Of a stretch of 42,087 nucleotides of DNA, positions 24,982 through 33,288 are shown piece by piece. How positions within the stretch are numbered: the first letter of the stretch is position 1; each line of letters begins with the position of its first letter. The translations under genes and the position numbers were made by a program. Source of the stretch: Phycisphaerae bacterium (lineage in GTDB: Bacteria > Planctomycetota > Phycisphaerae > Phycisphaerales > UBA1924); contig JAUHXM010000017.1 in NCBI GenBank assembly GCA_030426605.1, positions 1 through 42,087 of the forward strand, read 5' to 3'. The notes under the pieces were generated by a model. That model had not been told where the DNA came from, did no database searches, and saw only the letters and a list, made by a program, of their open reading frames with translations.

Positions 24982-24999
24982 GGAGGGTCGGGACCCTCC
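24982..24999 (+). repeat. inverted repeat in the leader upstream of the pseudo-phosphatase/accD/lnt genes
   Basis: A perfect 18-base palindrome (GGAGGGTC then GACCCTCC around a GG centre), able to form a 7-bp hairpin with a 4-base loop. It ends 38 nt before the start at 25038. It could be an operator or a translational control hairpin. No T-run follows, so termination is unlikely. Confidence 0.4.
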
Positions 25000-25037
25000 A
25001 GGATCAGACGCGAACAACGCACCGAACCACTCCACTT

Positions 25038-25667
25038 ATGCCCAAGCCACTCGATCTACGCATCCTGCTGGTGCAAGCCGGCGGGACCGAATGGGACCGT
25101 GACGGCCGCCTGCTCGGCGCGGCGGACCTGCCCCTGCGCACCGATGAACTCGAGCGTCTGGAGGCGTCGTATGTCGCGCTTCCGGGGCGCGTCGGCGAGC
25201 GCGCACCCGCGGTCATCCTGAGCGGGACCAGCGAGGGCAGCAAACAAACGGCGGACCTCGTCGCCCGTGCCCTGGGCGGGACCAAGACCAAGTCGGTCCT
25301 TGGGCTCAACGACCTCAACCTGGGCCTGTGGGAAGGGACCTGCGGCGAGGATCTGATGGAACGCTGCCCCTCGATCTATAAGCAGTGGGCCGAGGATCCG
25401 AGCAGCGTGACCGCGCCGAAGGGCGAGGATGTGGCCGCTGCCGAGACGCGGATCGTGGAAGCGATCGCGAAGGCGGCGGACAAAACAAAGGAAGAGCACC
25501 CCACGATCGGGGTGGTCCTGCGGGGCATCGCGTACGGCGTGTTCCGGTGCTGGGCCGAGGCGTTGCCGGCGGCTGAGATCTGGAATGTGTTGCAGGATGG
25601 TCCCAATGAGCCGAGGATGATGGTGATCGACCGCGCCCGGTTCCAGCGGGCCGGAGTGGGCGGATGA
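25038..25667 (+). CDS. histidine-phosphatase superfamily protein lacking catalytic residues (pseudoenzyme)
   Basis: 209 residues from ATG 25038. The fold is that of the phosphoglycerate mutase/histidine phosphatase family: LLVQAGGTEWDRDGRL at residues 11-25 aligns with the LVRHGETEWN..GRL signature, ILSGTSEGSKQTADLVARAL at 60-79 with the SSPLxRAxQTA block, LNLGLWEG at 93-100 with FGxWEG, and VVLRGIAYGVFRCW near 159 with the VSHGGVIRALL block. The key residues are replaced: the phospho-accepting His by A14, its neighbouring Arg by Q13, the second Arg by G67 and the second His by R162. It is therefore probably not a phosphatase. It overlaps the longest in-frame accD start by 4 nt. No Shine-Dalgarno was found and the start is uncertain. 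Confidence 0.82.
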   Translation: MPKPLDLRILLVQAGGTEWDRDGRLLGAADLPLRTDELERLEASYVALPGRVGERAPAVILSGTSEGSKQTADLVARALGGTKTKSVLGLNDLNLGLWEGTCGEDLMERCPSIYKQWAEDPSSVTAPKGEDVAAAETRIVEAIAKAADKTKEEHPTIGVVLRGIAYGVFRCWAEALPAAEIWNVLQDGPNEPRMMVIDRARFQRAGVGG

Positions 25668-25696
25668 CCCGCGGGCAGACCAAGCAGGAGGCTCGG

Positions 25697-26542
25697 ATGG
25701 CGACCGTTGCGACGCGTTCGTGGACCGATGTGAAGACGGATCAGCAGAAGAAGACCTCGGTGCCCGAGGGGCTGTGGCTCCGGTGCCCGGGGTGCAGCGC
25801 GATGATCTACAAGCGGCAGATGGAGGCGAACCTTCATGTCTGCCCCGAGTGCGGGCATCACTACCGCATCAGCGCGACGACGCGCGTCGAGCAACTCGCC
25901 GACGATAACACCTTCGTGCGGATGTTCGACAATCTGCGCGCGGTGGACCCTCTGAAGTTCCGCGACCTCAAGAGCTACCCAGAGCGGATCAAGGCCGAGC
26001 AGGTCAAGACGGGGCAGCATGAGGGCTGCGTCGCGGGCGAGGCGTTCGTGAAGGGGCGTCCCGCGATGCTGGCGTGCCTGGATCTGACGTTCATGATGGG
26101 CTCGATGGGCTCGGTCGTGGGCGAGACGCTGACGCGGGCGATCGAGCACGCGACGGAACACAAGCTCCCCCTCATCATCGTGAGCTGCTCGGGCGGCGCG
26201 CGGATGCAGGAGGCGGGGCTCAGCCTGATGCAGATGGCGAAGACGTCGTCGGCGCTCGCGCGGTTCGACGACGCGGGCGGGCTCTTCATCTCCGTGCTGA
26301 CGGACCCGACGACGGGCGGCGTGACGGCGTCGTTCGCGATGCTGGGCGATGTGATCATCGCCGAGCCCAAGGCGCTGATCGGGTTTGCCGGGCCTCGCGT
26401 GATCCGACAGACGATCCGCCAGGAGTTGCCCGAGGGGTTCCAGCGGTCCGAGTTCCTGCGGGAATCGGGCATGGTGGACCGGGTGGTGTCGCGCCACGAC
26501 CTGCGTGACGAGATCGCGCGGATCATCGACTACACGTCGTGA
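25697..26542 (+). CDS. accD: acetyl-CoA carboxylase carboxyltransferase subunit beta
   Basis: 281 residues. ATG 25697 is chosen because AGGAGG lies 5 nt before it; an in-frame ATG at 25664 overlaps the upstream stop. The zinc ribbon is C30/C33 (LRCPGC) and C49/C52 (HVCPEC). The carboxyltransferase domain follows with MMGSMGSVVGE, the oxyanion-loop SCSGGARMQEAGLSLMQM, TTGGVTASFAMLGD and IGFAGPRVIRQTI. It pairs with AccA to transfer carboxyl to acetyl-CoA in malonyl-CoA synthesis for fatty acids. It is clustered with lnt, which also serves envelope lipid metabolism. AccA is not in the window. Confidence 0.97.
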   Translation: MATVATRSWTDVKTDQQKKTSVPEGLWLRCPGCSAMIYKRQMEANLHVCPECGHHYRISATTRVEQLADDNTFVRMFDNLRAVDPLKFRDLKSYPERIKAEQVKTGQHEGCVAGEAFVKGRPAMLACLDLTFMMGSMGSVVGETLTRAIEHATEHKLPLIIVSCSGGARMQEAGLSLMQMAKTSSALARFDDAGGLFISVLTDPTTGGVTASFAMLGDVIIAEPKALIGFAGPRVIRQTIRQELPEGFQRSEFLRESGMVDRVVSRHDLRDEIARIIDYTS

Positions 26543-28290
26543 GCGAGGACGGCGCTGCGGCGCTGCTCGGGTCCCGCCCCGCGCTGCGCGCGCTCGTTGG
26601 CGGGTTCCTCTTCGGATTGCTCGGTGCGGTCGCATACCCCCCGATCGGGTTGTACGCGGCGGCGTTCATCGCGCCGGTGCCCTTAATGCTCGTCGCGCTC
26701 AGGCCGTGCGGGTCACCGCGGCGTGCGGGGTTGTGGGCGGGTCTGGGCGTCGCGCCGTGGTGGGGGATCGCGCATGTCTGGACGATCAGTGTGTCGCAGC
26801 TCGGGTTCGTCCCGCTCGTGCTGCTGCTGTCCGTGTACGCATGGCTGTTCGTGTGGATCGTCGGGCGGATGGCGGCGCGGTGGGGCGTTCCGCGGGCGGC
26901 GGTGTTCGTGCCGATCGTCTGGGTGGGGCTTGAGTTCCTGCGCGGCTCGGTCGCGTTCGATGGGTACGCGTTCTATCTGACGGCTCACCCGCTCGTGCAG
27001 TCACCGGGCGCGGGTCTCGCCGCGCCGGCGGCGTGGCTGGGGACGTACTTCGTGTCGTTCCTCGTAGCCGTCATCGCGGCGATGGTCGCGGGCGCGATCG
27101 CGATGCGCCGGCGGACGCTCGTCGGTGGGCTCGCGGGCGTGCTGGCGATGGGTGTGTTCGCGTTGGCGCTGCCCAGGGGTCCGATGGACGAGACCGACGC
27201 CGTCCGGTTCGCGGTGGTGCAGACGAACGTGCCGCAGGACAACCGGTCGAGCTGGACGCTGCGGCAGCGGGTGCTCGATTGGCTTGAGATGCGATCGTGG
27301 ATCGAGGCGGCGGCCGAGGGTGATCCGGACGTGATCGTGCTGCCCGAGGGGATGTTCCCCGGGCGGGTGTTGCAGGCGGACGGGCTCGCTGCGGAGCGGG
27401 CGGCGGAACTGATCTGGCCCATGGAGCCCGAGTTCGTCGGCGACGCGCCCGAGCTCGCGGGCATCGCGGATTACCTGCCCGCGACAGAGCTTGCGGACGA
27501 CCTGATCGCGCTCCAGGGAGCGCTCGGGGTGCCCGTGATCGTGGGGGCGTCGGGGTACGACGGGTTCGGGGTCGTCGAGGAGGACGGCGGGTTGCGGTAC
27601 GTCTACGACGCGATCTACAACAGCGTGCTGCTCGTCGATGGCGGGCGGGCACCGGAAGCGCGGTACGACAAGCTGCACCTCGCGCCGTTCGGCGAGGTGA
27701 TGCCCTACATCTCGAAATGGCCTTGGCTTGAGCGGCAGCTGCTGGCGCTTGGTGCGAACGGGATGACGTTCAGCCTGGCGGCGGGGGACGACCCGACACT
27801 GCTCCCGCTCAACGTCAGCGGGGGCGAGGTCGGGCTGGCGGCACCGATTTGCTTTGAGGGGACGGTGCCGCACGTGTGCCGCCGGCTGGTGTTCGAGGGC
27901 GGCGAGCGACGGGCCCAGGTCATGGTGAACCTGACGAACGACGGATGGTTCGGTAGGTGGACACCCGGGCGGCTGCACCACGCGCTGGCGTGCCGGTGGC
28001 GGTGCGTGGAACTGGAGACGCCGATGGTGCGGGCGGCGAACACGGGGATCTCCGGGGCGTACGACGCGCGTGGTCGCGTGATCGCCGAGGGGGTGCCCGG
28101 CTCGGACCAACCTGATCGGGTGGCGGGCGTGATGACCGCCGCGGTCCCGGTCGGGGGGGGCTCGACGATGTACGCTCGTGTGGGGGATGCCTTCGGGTGG
28201 TCGGTGCTGGTGCTGACGGTGGGCGGAATCGGGGCGACGTGTGTGGGCGGGCGCGGCGGCGAGCCGACGAAGGAACGGGACGACCGTTGA
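26539..28290 (+). CDS. lnt: apolipoprotein N-acyltransferase
   Basis: 583 residues from a GTG that overlaps the accD stop by 4 nt. The N-terminal ~200 residues hold six or more membrane helices (GGFLFGLLGAVAYPPIG onward). The periplasmic nitrilase-fold domain from residue ~222 carries the catalytic triad: E270 in VLPEGMFPGR, K378 in YDKLHLAPFGE and C438 in PICFEG. VNLTNDGWFG and the RAANTGISG loop are also present. It N-acylates the lipid-modified Cys of lipoproteins as the last maturation step. It fits a diderm envelope, and several lipobox proteins in this window (GDSL esterase, NosL, 36727-37356) are candidate substrates. Confidence 0.95.
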   Translation: MSEDGAAALLGSRPALRALVGGFLFGLLGAVAYPPIGLYAAAFIAPVPLMLVALRPCGSPRRAGLWAGLGVAPWWGIAHVWTISVSQLGFVPLVLLLSVYAWLFVWIVGRMAARWGVPRAAVFVPIVWVGLEFLRGSVAFDGYAFYLTAHPLVQSPGAGLAAPAAWLGTYFVSFLVAVIAAMVAGAIAMRRRTLVGGLAGVLAMGVFALALPRGPMDETDAVRFAVVQTNVPQDNRSSWTLRQRVLDWLEMRSWIEAAAEGDPDVIVLPEGMFPGRVLQADGLAAERAAELIWPMEPEFVGDAPELAGIADYLPATELADDLIALQGALGVPVIVGASGYDGFGVVEEDGGLRYVYDAIYNSVLLVDGGRAPEARYDKLHLAPFGEVMPYISKWPWLERQLLALGANGMTFSLAAGDDPTLLPLNVSGGEVGLAAPICFEGTVPHVCRRLVFEGGERRAQVMVNLTNDGWFGRWTPGRLHHALACRWRCVELETPMVRAANTGISGAYDARGRVIAEGVPGSDQPDRVAGVMTAAVPVGGGSTMYARVGDAFGWSVLVLTVGGIGATCVGGRGGEPTKERDDR

Positions 28291-28301
28291 GAGGACGAGC
28301 C

Positions 28302-29375
28302 ATGCGGAGATCAGTGATGGGATGGGACACGGTTCGGGCGGCGGTGTGCGCGGCGGCATTGCTGGGATCGGCGGGCGGGTGCGTGCAGGCGCAGGATTCC
28401 GCTGGGCAATCCGAGCCCATCGGTGCGATCCGGGTTTCGCAGCTGCGCGAGGACACGATCGAGCAGCTCATGGAGCTGTCCCGAAGCGAGTACGCCCTGG
28501 TGCGGGCGAACGCGGTCGAGGCGCTCGAGGAGGTCCAGACGCGAGCGTCCGAGGTCGTGGGCGATCGGCTGCTTGACCGGAACGAGGGTGTGCGGACGGT
28601 CGCGGCCATGGTCGCGGGGCGGCTGCGGATGAGCGAGCACGTCGGTCGGCTCGAACAGTTGAAGAGCGATTCGTCGCCCCATGTGCGCGCCGCGGTGGTC
28701 TATGCGCTGCGTGAATGCGGCGTGGACGCGGACCCGACGGTGCTCGCTGACCTCGTGCTCGAGCACCGGGACCCGCGTGTGCGAGCTCACGCGGCGTTCA
28801 TCCTGGGTGAGCTGGGCGACCGGTCGGCGCTGGGTCTGCTGCGGCAGGCGAGCTCGGAGCCGATGCGACGGGCGAGCCCGAGCGCGGTGACGCTGATGCG
28901 GCTGCAGGTGGCCGAGGCGATGGTGAAGCTGGGTGATGACGAGCAGCTCTCGGTGATCCGTGCGGCGCTCTACCCGGCGCGGGCCGAGGAGCTCGAGGCG
29001 GCCGCGCTGGCGGTGCAGATCTTGGGCGAGGTGCAGGACCGGGCGGTGATTGATCAGTTGATCGAACTCGCCAAGGGGCCCGAGGAGATCGAGCGTGCGA
29101 TGCCGGCGGAGGTTCGTCTGGCAGCGGCCGGGGCGTTGGCCCGGATGGGGCTGCCGCAGGGGACGTACGTCGCCGACGCGTACCGCGAGCACGAGATGGA
29201 TGTGCTTCGGGCGCAGGCCGCGGCTGTCTACGGCGAGGCCGGCTCGCGTGAGACGGTGCCCGTGCTGGAGACACTGCGGCGGGACGGGTCCGAGATGGTC
29301 CAGGTCGCGGCGTGCGGGGCCCTGCTGAAGGTGACCGAGGGGCTTCCGGCGCGGGCCGAGGTGTTCGGGGGGTGA
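28302..29375 (+). CDS. exported HEAT-repeat protein, possible lipoprotein
   Basis: 357 residues. The start is placed at ATG 28302 with a GAGG about 7 nt upstream; it lies 11 nt after lnt, so it likely shares that transcript. A hydrophobic leader (residues ~10-25) ends near a Cys in GSAGGC, a weak lipobox that could make it a lipoprotein matured by Lnt itself. Residues ~45-345 are helical pairs with HEAT/PBS-lyase-like spacing (for example SPHVRAAVVYALRECG, DPRVRAHAAFILGELGDRSA). It has no enzyme motif, and a scaffold role in the envelope is likely. The 249-nt gap to the next gene contains a GCCGGC-spaced inverted pattern around TACACT (near 29510), a possible promoter, but no clear consensus. 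Confidence 0.8.
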   Translation: MRRSVMGWDTVRAAVCAAALLGSAGGCVQAQDSAGQSEPIGAIRVSQLREDTIEQLMELSRSEYALVRANAVEALEEVQTRASEVVGDRLLDRNEGVRTVAAMVAGRLRMSEHVGRLEQLKSDSSPHVRAAVVYALRECGVDADPTVLADLVLEHRDPRVRAHAAFILGELGDRSALGLLRQASSEPMRRASPSAVTLMRLQVAEAMVKLGDDEQLSVIRAALYPARAEELEAAALAVQILGEVQDRAVIDQLIELAKGPEEIERAMPAEVRLAAAGALARMGLPQGTYVADAYREHEMDVLRAQAAAVYGEAGSRETVPVLETLRRDGSEMVQVAACGALLKVTEGLPARAEVFGG

Positions 29376-29624
29376 TCCGGCACTGACCCAGGGGGTGACG
29401 CTGTGATGGGCGTTCGGTGTCGGAAAGGTTCGGATCGGGTGCATACGGGCGGGCGTGGGGGCCGTATGATGGGTTCCAGCCCACGACGGGTTGGGGGGGT
29501 CGTGCCGGCGTACACTGCCGGCCCCGTCGACGCGGGTGGCGTCGAACGAGCCAGTGAGTGAGGCCCGCAGGAGAGCGGGTGGGAACGCCCCGGGCGGGGT
29601 TTGTGAGCTTCCAAGGAGCAGACC

Positions 29625-30497
29625 GTGCACATTCTGACCAAGGTCTTCGTGCTCTTCGCGTCGATTCTGAGCGTCCTCGTGGCGGCTCTCGCGATCTCGT
29701 ACACCGTGAGCGCGGACCGGATCGTTCAGGACTATCAGAACGCCGAGCAGGCGAAAGTGGCGGCGGAGACGGCGCTCACCACCGCCGGCGAGGTCCACCA
29801 GCGTGAGACCACGACGCTCAATCAGACGATCGACCAGCTCCGCAACGAGAAGACCCAGCTCCTCTCGCAGTTGCGTGAGAACGAGTCCACGATCGCGAAC
29901 CTGACGATCGCGGAGCGCCAGGCGAAGGCCTCGCGTGACTCGATCGAGGGCAAGATCGCCCAGCTGACCACGAGCGTGGACACGCTGACGCAGCTGACCG
30001 ACAGCTACAAGGGGGAGCTCGAGCTCCTCCGCAGCGAACAGCTCCGCTGGCGCGACGAGAAGATCGACCTCGAGGGCAGCATGTCTGACCTGTCGAGCCA
30101 GGTGATTGTTTACCAGGCGACGCAGCGCAACCTGCAGGAGCAACTCGCCGAGGCGAAGGACACCATCCAGAAGCTGCGCGGCGGCGAGCGGATCGCGGCG
30201 CTGGGTGCCCGGAACGCGTTCACCGAGGTCGCGGGCCCGATCGTCCGCGGGCGCGTCGAGGCTGTGCAGCCCGAAACCGCGACGGGTGACTTGATTGTCC
30301 AGATCTCGTTGGGCTCGAACGACCGGATCCGCGAGAACACGCGGCTGTACCTCAACCGCGACGGGCGCGAGTACCTCGGCGATCTGCATATCTTCGAGGT
30401 GGACCTCAACCACTCGTTCGGCCGGGTTGTGAACCCGCAGGCGGGTCGGACGATCCGGCAGGGCGACCAGGTCTGGTCGAAGCTGAGCAACGGGTAA
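29625..30497 (+). CDS. membrane-anchored coiled-coil protein with C-terminal beta domain
   Basis: 290 residues from a GTG with AAGGAG about 6 nt upstream. One N-terminal membrane helix spans residues ~3-27 (LTKVFVLFASILSVLVAALAIS). A long coiled coil follows at about residues 35-190, with heptads such as LNQTIDQLRNEKTQLLSQLRE. The C-terminal ~95 residues form a beta-rich domain (VRGRVEAVQPETATGDLIVQISLGSNDRIRENTRLYL...GDLHIFEVDLNHSFGRVV), which resembles a membrane-fusion-protein or OB/barrel-sandwich-like fold. The topology recalls MreC, but the family is not certain. It probably spans the periplasm. It is followed 15 nt later by a small membrane protein gene. Confidence 0.8.
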   Translation: MHILTKVFVLFASILSVLVAALAISYTVSADRIVQDYQNAEQAKVAAETALTTAGEVHQRETTTLNQTIDQLRNEKTQLLSQLRENESTIANLTIAERQAKASRDSIEGKIAQLTTSVDTLTQLTDSYKGELELLRSEQLRWRDEKIDLEGSMSDLSSQVIVYQATQRNLQEQLAEAKDTIQKLRGGERIAALGARNAFTEVAGPIVRGRVEAVQPETATGDLIVQISLGSNDRIRENTRLYLNRDGREYLGDLHIFEVDLNHSFGRVVNPQAGRTIRQGDQVWSKLSNG

Positions 30498-30512
30498 GCA
30501 GGGAGACGGCAG

Positions 30513-30713
30513 ATGAGCCAGTTCGGAATGCAGATGCCCGGCGGGCGTGCCGCTCGCTCGGCCGGACCGGATGTGTACACGGCGTTGATGTTCGTCGGCG
30601 CGGTCTCGATGATCGCGGCGATCGCGATGCTGTGGATGGCGGCGAGCAAGGTCTCGCCCTCGGGCAGCCCGTTCGAGGTGCAGGACGCGCAGAACGTCCG
30701 GATCAACGGGTAG
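30513..30713 (+). CDS. small single-pass membrane protein, partner of the coiled-coil gene
   Basis: 66 residues with one membrane helix at about residues 22-44 (VYTALMFVGAVSMIAAIAMLWMA), a Gly/Arg-rich N-terminal tail that should be cytoplasmic, and a short exposed C-terminus. A GGGAGA purine tract upstream serves as ribosome binding site. It is 15 nt after the coiled-coil membrane gene and is probably the second gene of a two-gene operon. No family is recognised. A weak GC hairpin (30735-30754) without a T-run follows. Confidence 0.65.
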   Translation: MSQFGMQMPGGRAARSAGPDVYTALMFVGAVSMIAAIAMLWMAASKVSPSGSPFEVQDAQNVRING

Positions 30714-30799
30714 AACAGAACGCGGTGTGCTATCGGGCCCCGTGATTGGGGCTCGTTGAGCGGATCGCTCGAAAAGGGCCGCGGCTTCGTTCGCTCGGC

Positions 30800-30827
30800 T
30801 TGACACGCGGGGGAGAGGGCCTACATT
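30800..30827 (+). promoter_or_regulatory. housekeeping-sigma promoter for tRNA-Asp
   Basis: TTGACA at 30800-30805, then 16 nt, then TACATT at 30822-30827. The tRNA begins 36 nt after the -10 hexamer. This is a close match to the sigma-70 consensus and the best promoter in the window. It suggests the organism's housekeeping sigma factor reads the standard hexamers. Confidence 0.85.
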
Positions 30828-30862
30828 TCGCGTTGCCGGGGGAGACCCTGGCAGAACAATTT

Positions 30863-30936
<74 letters not shown>

Positions 30937-30944
30937 CTTGATCC

Positions 30945-30976
30945 AACCCCTGCGATTGCAGGGGTTGTGTCGTTTT
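30945..30976 (+). terminator. intrinsic terminator of tRNA-Asp
   Basis: A 9-bp stem (30945-30953 with 30958-30966, loop GATT), followed by a T-rich tract ending at 30976 (GTGTCGTTTT). It starts 8 nt after the tRNA. Confidence 0.8.
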
Positions 30977-31019
30977 GGGCTACGTGCGCATTCCGCCCGA
31001 AAGTGCCCGGTACCGACTC

Positions 31020-31247
31020 CAGTACTGACTGTTCGTCTCGCGAACCCGTGTGGAGCGCGGGAGCAGTAGGGTGGTTGTCCCAGATGCTGCGCGCCGTGTC
31101 TGCGTTGGCCGTCTCGACGGCCAGGTAGAACTCCTGGGTGGTCTGGATCTTGGCGTGCCCCATGAACTCCTTGAGGGCGTGGATGGGCACGCGTCAGGCG
31201 GTGTGGGTGCCGTATGTGCGGTGGAGATCGCGGATCGCCTCAAGGGA
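31020..31247 (-). pseudogene. tyrosine-recombinase (integrase) C-terminal remnant with in-frame stop
   Basis: On the minus strand a frame reads ...IRDLHRTYGTHTA, stop, RVPIHALKEFMGHAKIQTTQEFYLAVETANADTARSIWD. This is the C-terminal catalytic block of phage-type integrases: DLR-T-Y-G-T around the second catalytic Arg, then HxxxEFMGHAxIxTTxxFY with the catalytic Tyr region. The first Arg position reads His (DLH), and TGA at 31194-31196 splits the block; CGA to TGA is the simplest explanation. Nothing upstream resembles the rest of an integrase. It is therefore a decayed fragment lying about 100 nt beyond the tRNA-Asp 3' end, as expected of a lost integrated element. The frame's further extension through the tRNA is non-coding. 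Confidence 0.75.
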
Positions 31248-31562
31248 GCAACAGACGGCATCGGGCTCCCTGCCTTGTCACTGAGCTAGCAGGGCGCTGG
31301 CGTCGGTCAGGAATGTCCTGGGTGCTTGCTCGGTGCGACGAACGAGTGATACCCACGGGGGCACCGGGCCGGTGCGTTCGTGCCACGCTCGGGTGCCCCT
31401 GCCGATTCTGGCGCGTGTGGGTGTTATGCAAACCGGGGGAGGTCGAGGGAGCCGTGCGGCGGATATCCGACGCTCGAGGGAGCGGGCAAGGCGGGGCGCA
31501 CGCACGTTGTCGTGGACGCTTCCCTTCCGGGTCCGATGGTGGTTGTCTGGGGGGCGGGCGAG
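31248..31562. other. non-coding stretch between integrase remnant and nrfA
   Basis: No ORF with coding-like character, RNA gene or terminator was found in these 315 bases. The frames that are open read as random high-GC translation. It may be decayed mobile-element DNA. Confidence 0.6.
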
Positions 31563-33254
31563 TCAGTCTGCCGACGAGATCTGCTCACCCCGCGCCGGCG
31601 TGACTCCCTTGATCGGTTCGATCGGGAGATCGTCGGTGCTGGGGGCCTCGGGGGCGCGGAGGCGGAGCGCCATCGCCTGGGCCTGGCGGCTGTAATCGAT
31701 CGACTCGCCGAGGATTCGTGTGGCCTCCTGGTCGGCGTGGAAGCCGCGGGAGTTTTCGCTGCTGATGTAGTCGAGGCGCCACATGGCCTTGCGTTGCAGG
31801 GCGTAGACGGGAGCGAGAGCCTCCTCGCTCGCGCCGGCGGCCTTGGCTTCGAGGATCGCGTCGAGCATGTCCGTCATCGCGTTCGCGGCGCGGTCCATCT
31901 GGGCCATGGTCCGGCTCTGGATCGTCTCGACCTTCTCGCGGAGCGTCGCCTCGTTGTCGTTGTGGCACTGCTGGCAGGCGTTGTTGATGTTCGCGAGTGG
32001 GCTCTGGACGTTGTGGCTCGACACCTTCATGGCGCCGTCACGTTCGTAGGGCATATGGCAGTCGGCGCAGCTCACGCCCGAGCGGGCGTGGATGCCCTGG
32101 CTCCAGAGCTCGAACTCGGGGTGCTGGACCTTGAGTACCTCGGCGCCGGTCTCGCCGTGCTTGTAGTCGTAGAAGTCGGAGCCATCGGGGAAGGTCTTGG
32201 CGTCCCAGTGGGCTTCGAGCTGCTCCATCTTGAGTCCCTGGCCCCAGGGAAACTCGAGCGTGTCCTTGTTGGCGCAGTAGTACTCGACGTGGCACTGGCC
32301 GCAGACGTAGGAGCGCATCTCCTGGCGGGTCGCGTCCGCGTTGGGGTCGTAGGGCTTCGAGCGATCTCCGCGGCGCCAGCGTTCGATGCTGGGCAGGTGG
32401 GGGGTGGGCTCGTCGCTCTCGGCGAGGGCGGCGATGCCGAGCACAAACCCCGGGCGCGTCACGCGGACCGCCATGGACTCGGGGTCGTGGCAGTCGATGC
32501 ACGAGACGGGGTGCGCCTCGCCGCCGGCCATCGCGGGGTGGTCCTCGGGCACCGGTTCGCCGCGGAACTCGCCGGTAAAGCCGCCGATGGGCGCCTGCGG
32601 GACGGCGGGCTCGTTCTCGCCCGGGGTGCCGTCGGGCGAGGTCATCACGAGCGAGAGCACCTCGTCGTAGGGCTTCTGGCTGACCTCACGGAACCCGCGG
32701 ATGACTGCTTCCATGTTGAAGTCTTCTGCGAGGGCTTCTTCGTCGTGGGGCAGGCCCATCGCCTTGAGGCCCTCGCGCCGGTACATCACGGTGTTCGAGG
32801 CGTGGCAGTGGATGCACGCGCCCGCCTGCGACTTCTTCGTCACACGCTCGGTCACGCCCTGGTCGTAGAGCATGTAGGCGTGCCCGCGGGCCTCGCGGTA
32901 GTCGATGCTAAAGGCGTACCCCGCGTACAGGCGCTTGAGCCACGGGTGTGTGTCGAGCTTGCTCTCAGTAAGAGCACTCGACCCGCCGTAGAACTTGTCG
33001 CCCGCCGTGGCTTTCCAACCGTCGAACTGGTGGGGCCAGTTCTGGCCCCAGGGCTCGGGATCGGTGCTGATCTCGGTGACCTCGGCGAGCCGCACGAACG
33101 GCTGTCGCGCCGCCTGCTTGTGCCCAAACATCGTGATGAGCACCCAGGTGACGCCGAGCGTGCCGACCACGGCGACGATGAACACCAGGACAAGCAGCAT
33201 GGCCCGACCCGGTCGATCGTGGCGGGGTGTGTACATGGAAGATCCGGTCGTCAT
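31563..33254 (-). CDS. nrfA: pentahaem cytochrome c nitrite reductase (ammonia-forming), catalytic subunit
   Basis: 563 residues from ATG 33254, with GAGGA 8 nt upstream. It has one N-terminal membrane segment (about 19-42). Five haem sites are visible: C147IHCH, C252IDCH, C318GQCH, C396ADCH and C427QQCH. CGQCHVEYYC around haem 3, a Tyr/Arg/His set and the order of sites match NrfA. The active-site haem here has a CXXCH rather than the CXXCK of the E. coli type, so its axial ligand would be His, and the dedicated NrfEFG lyase is not needed. It reduces nitrite to ammonium in the periplasm. It follows nrfH by 34 nt and is the last gene of this group. Confidence 0.95.
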   Translation of the reverse strand: MTTGSSMYTPRHDRPGRAMLLVLVFIVAVVGTLGVTWVLITMFGHKQAARQPFVRLAEVTEISTDPEPWGQNWPHQFDGWKATAGDKFYGGSSALTESKLDTHPWLKRLYAGYAFSIDYREARGHAYMLYDQGVTERVTKKSQAGACIHCHASNTVMYRREGLKAMGLPHDEEALAEDFNMEAVIRGFREVSQKPYDEVLSLVMTSPDGTPGENEPAVPQAPIGGFTGEFRGEPVPEDHPAMAGGEAHPVSCIDCHDPESMAVRVTRPGFVLGIAALAESDEPTPHLPSIERWRRGDRSKPYDPNADATRQEMRSYVCGQCHVEYYCANKDTLEFPWGQGLKMEQLEAHWDAKTFPDGSDFYDYKHGETGAEVLKVQHPEFELWSQGIHARSGVSCADCHMPYERDGAMKVSSHNVQSPLANINNACQQCHNDNEATLREKVETIQSRTMAQMDRAANAMTDMLDAILEAKAAGASEEALAPVYALQRKAMWRLDYISSENSRGFHADQEATRILGESIDYSRQAQAMALRLRAPEAPSTDDLPIEPIKGVTPARGEQISSAD

Positions 33255-33288
33255 CGTCGATTCCTCGTCCCGCGGGGTGTGACCCGCG

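Noticed and set aside
24052..25035. N-terminal extension of the pyrophosphorylase to 805 residues
   Set aside because: It would read antisense through rpe; ATG 24051 has a good ribosome binding site and the family starts there.
25664..25696. Upstream in-frame accD start overlapping the preceding gene
   Set aside because: ATG 25697 has an AGGAGG at proper spacing, and the extra 11 residues have no family support; kept as an alternative only.
28311..30806. 831-residue minus-strand ORF opposite the HEAT and coiled-coil genes
   Set aside because: Low-complexity Arg/His/Leu translation with no family pattern; the plus strand has signal peptide, repeats and ribosome binding sites.
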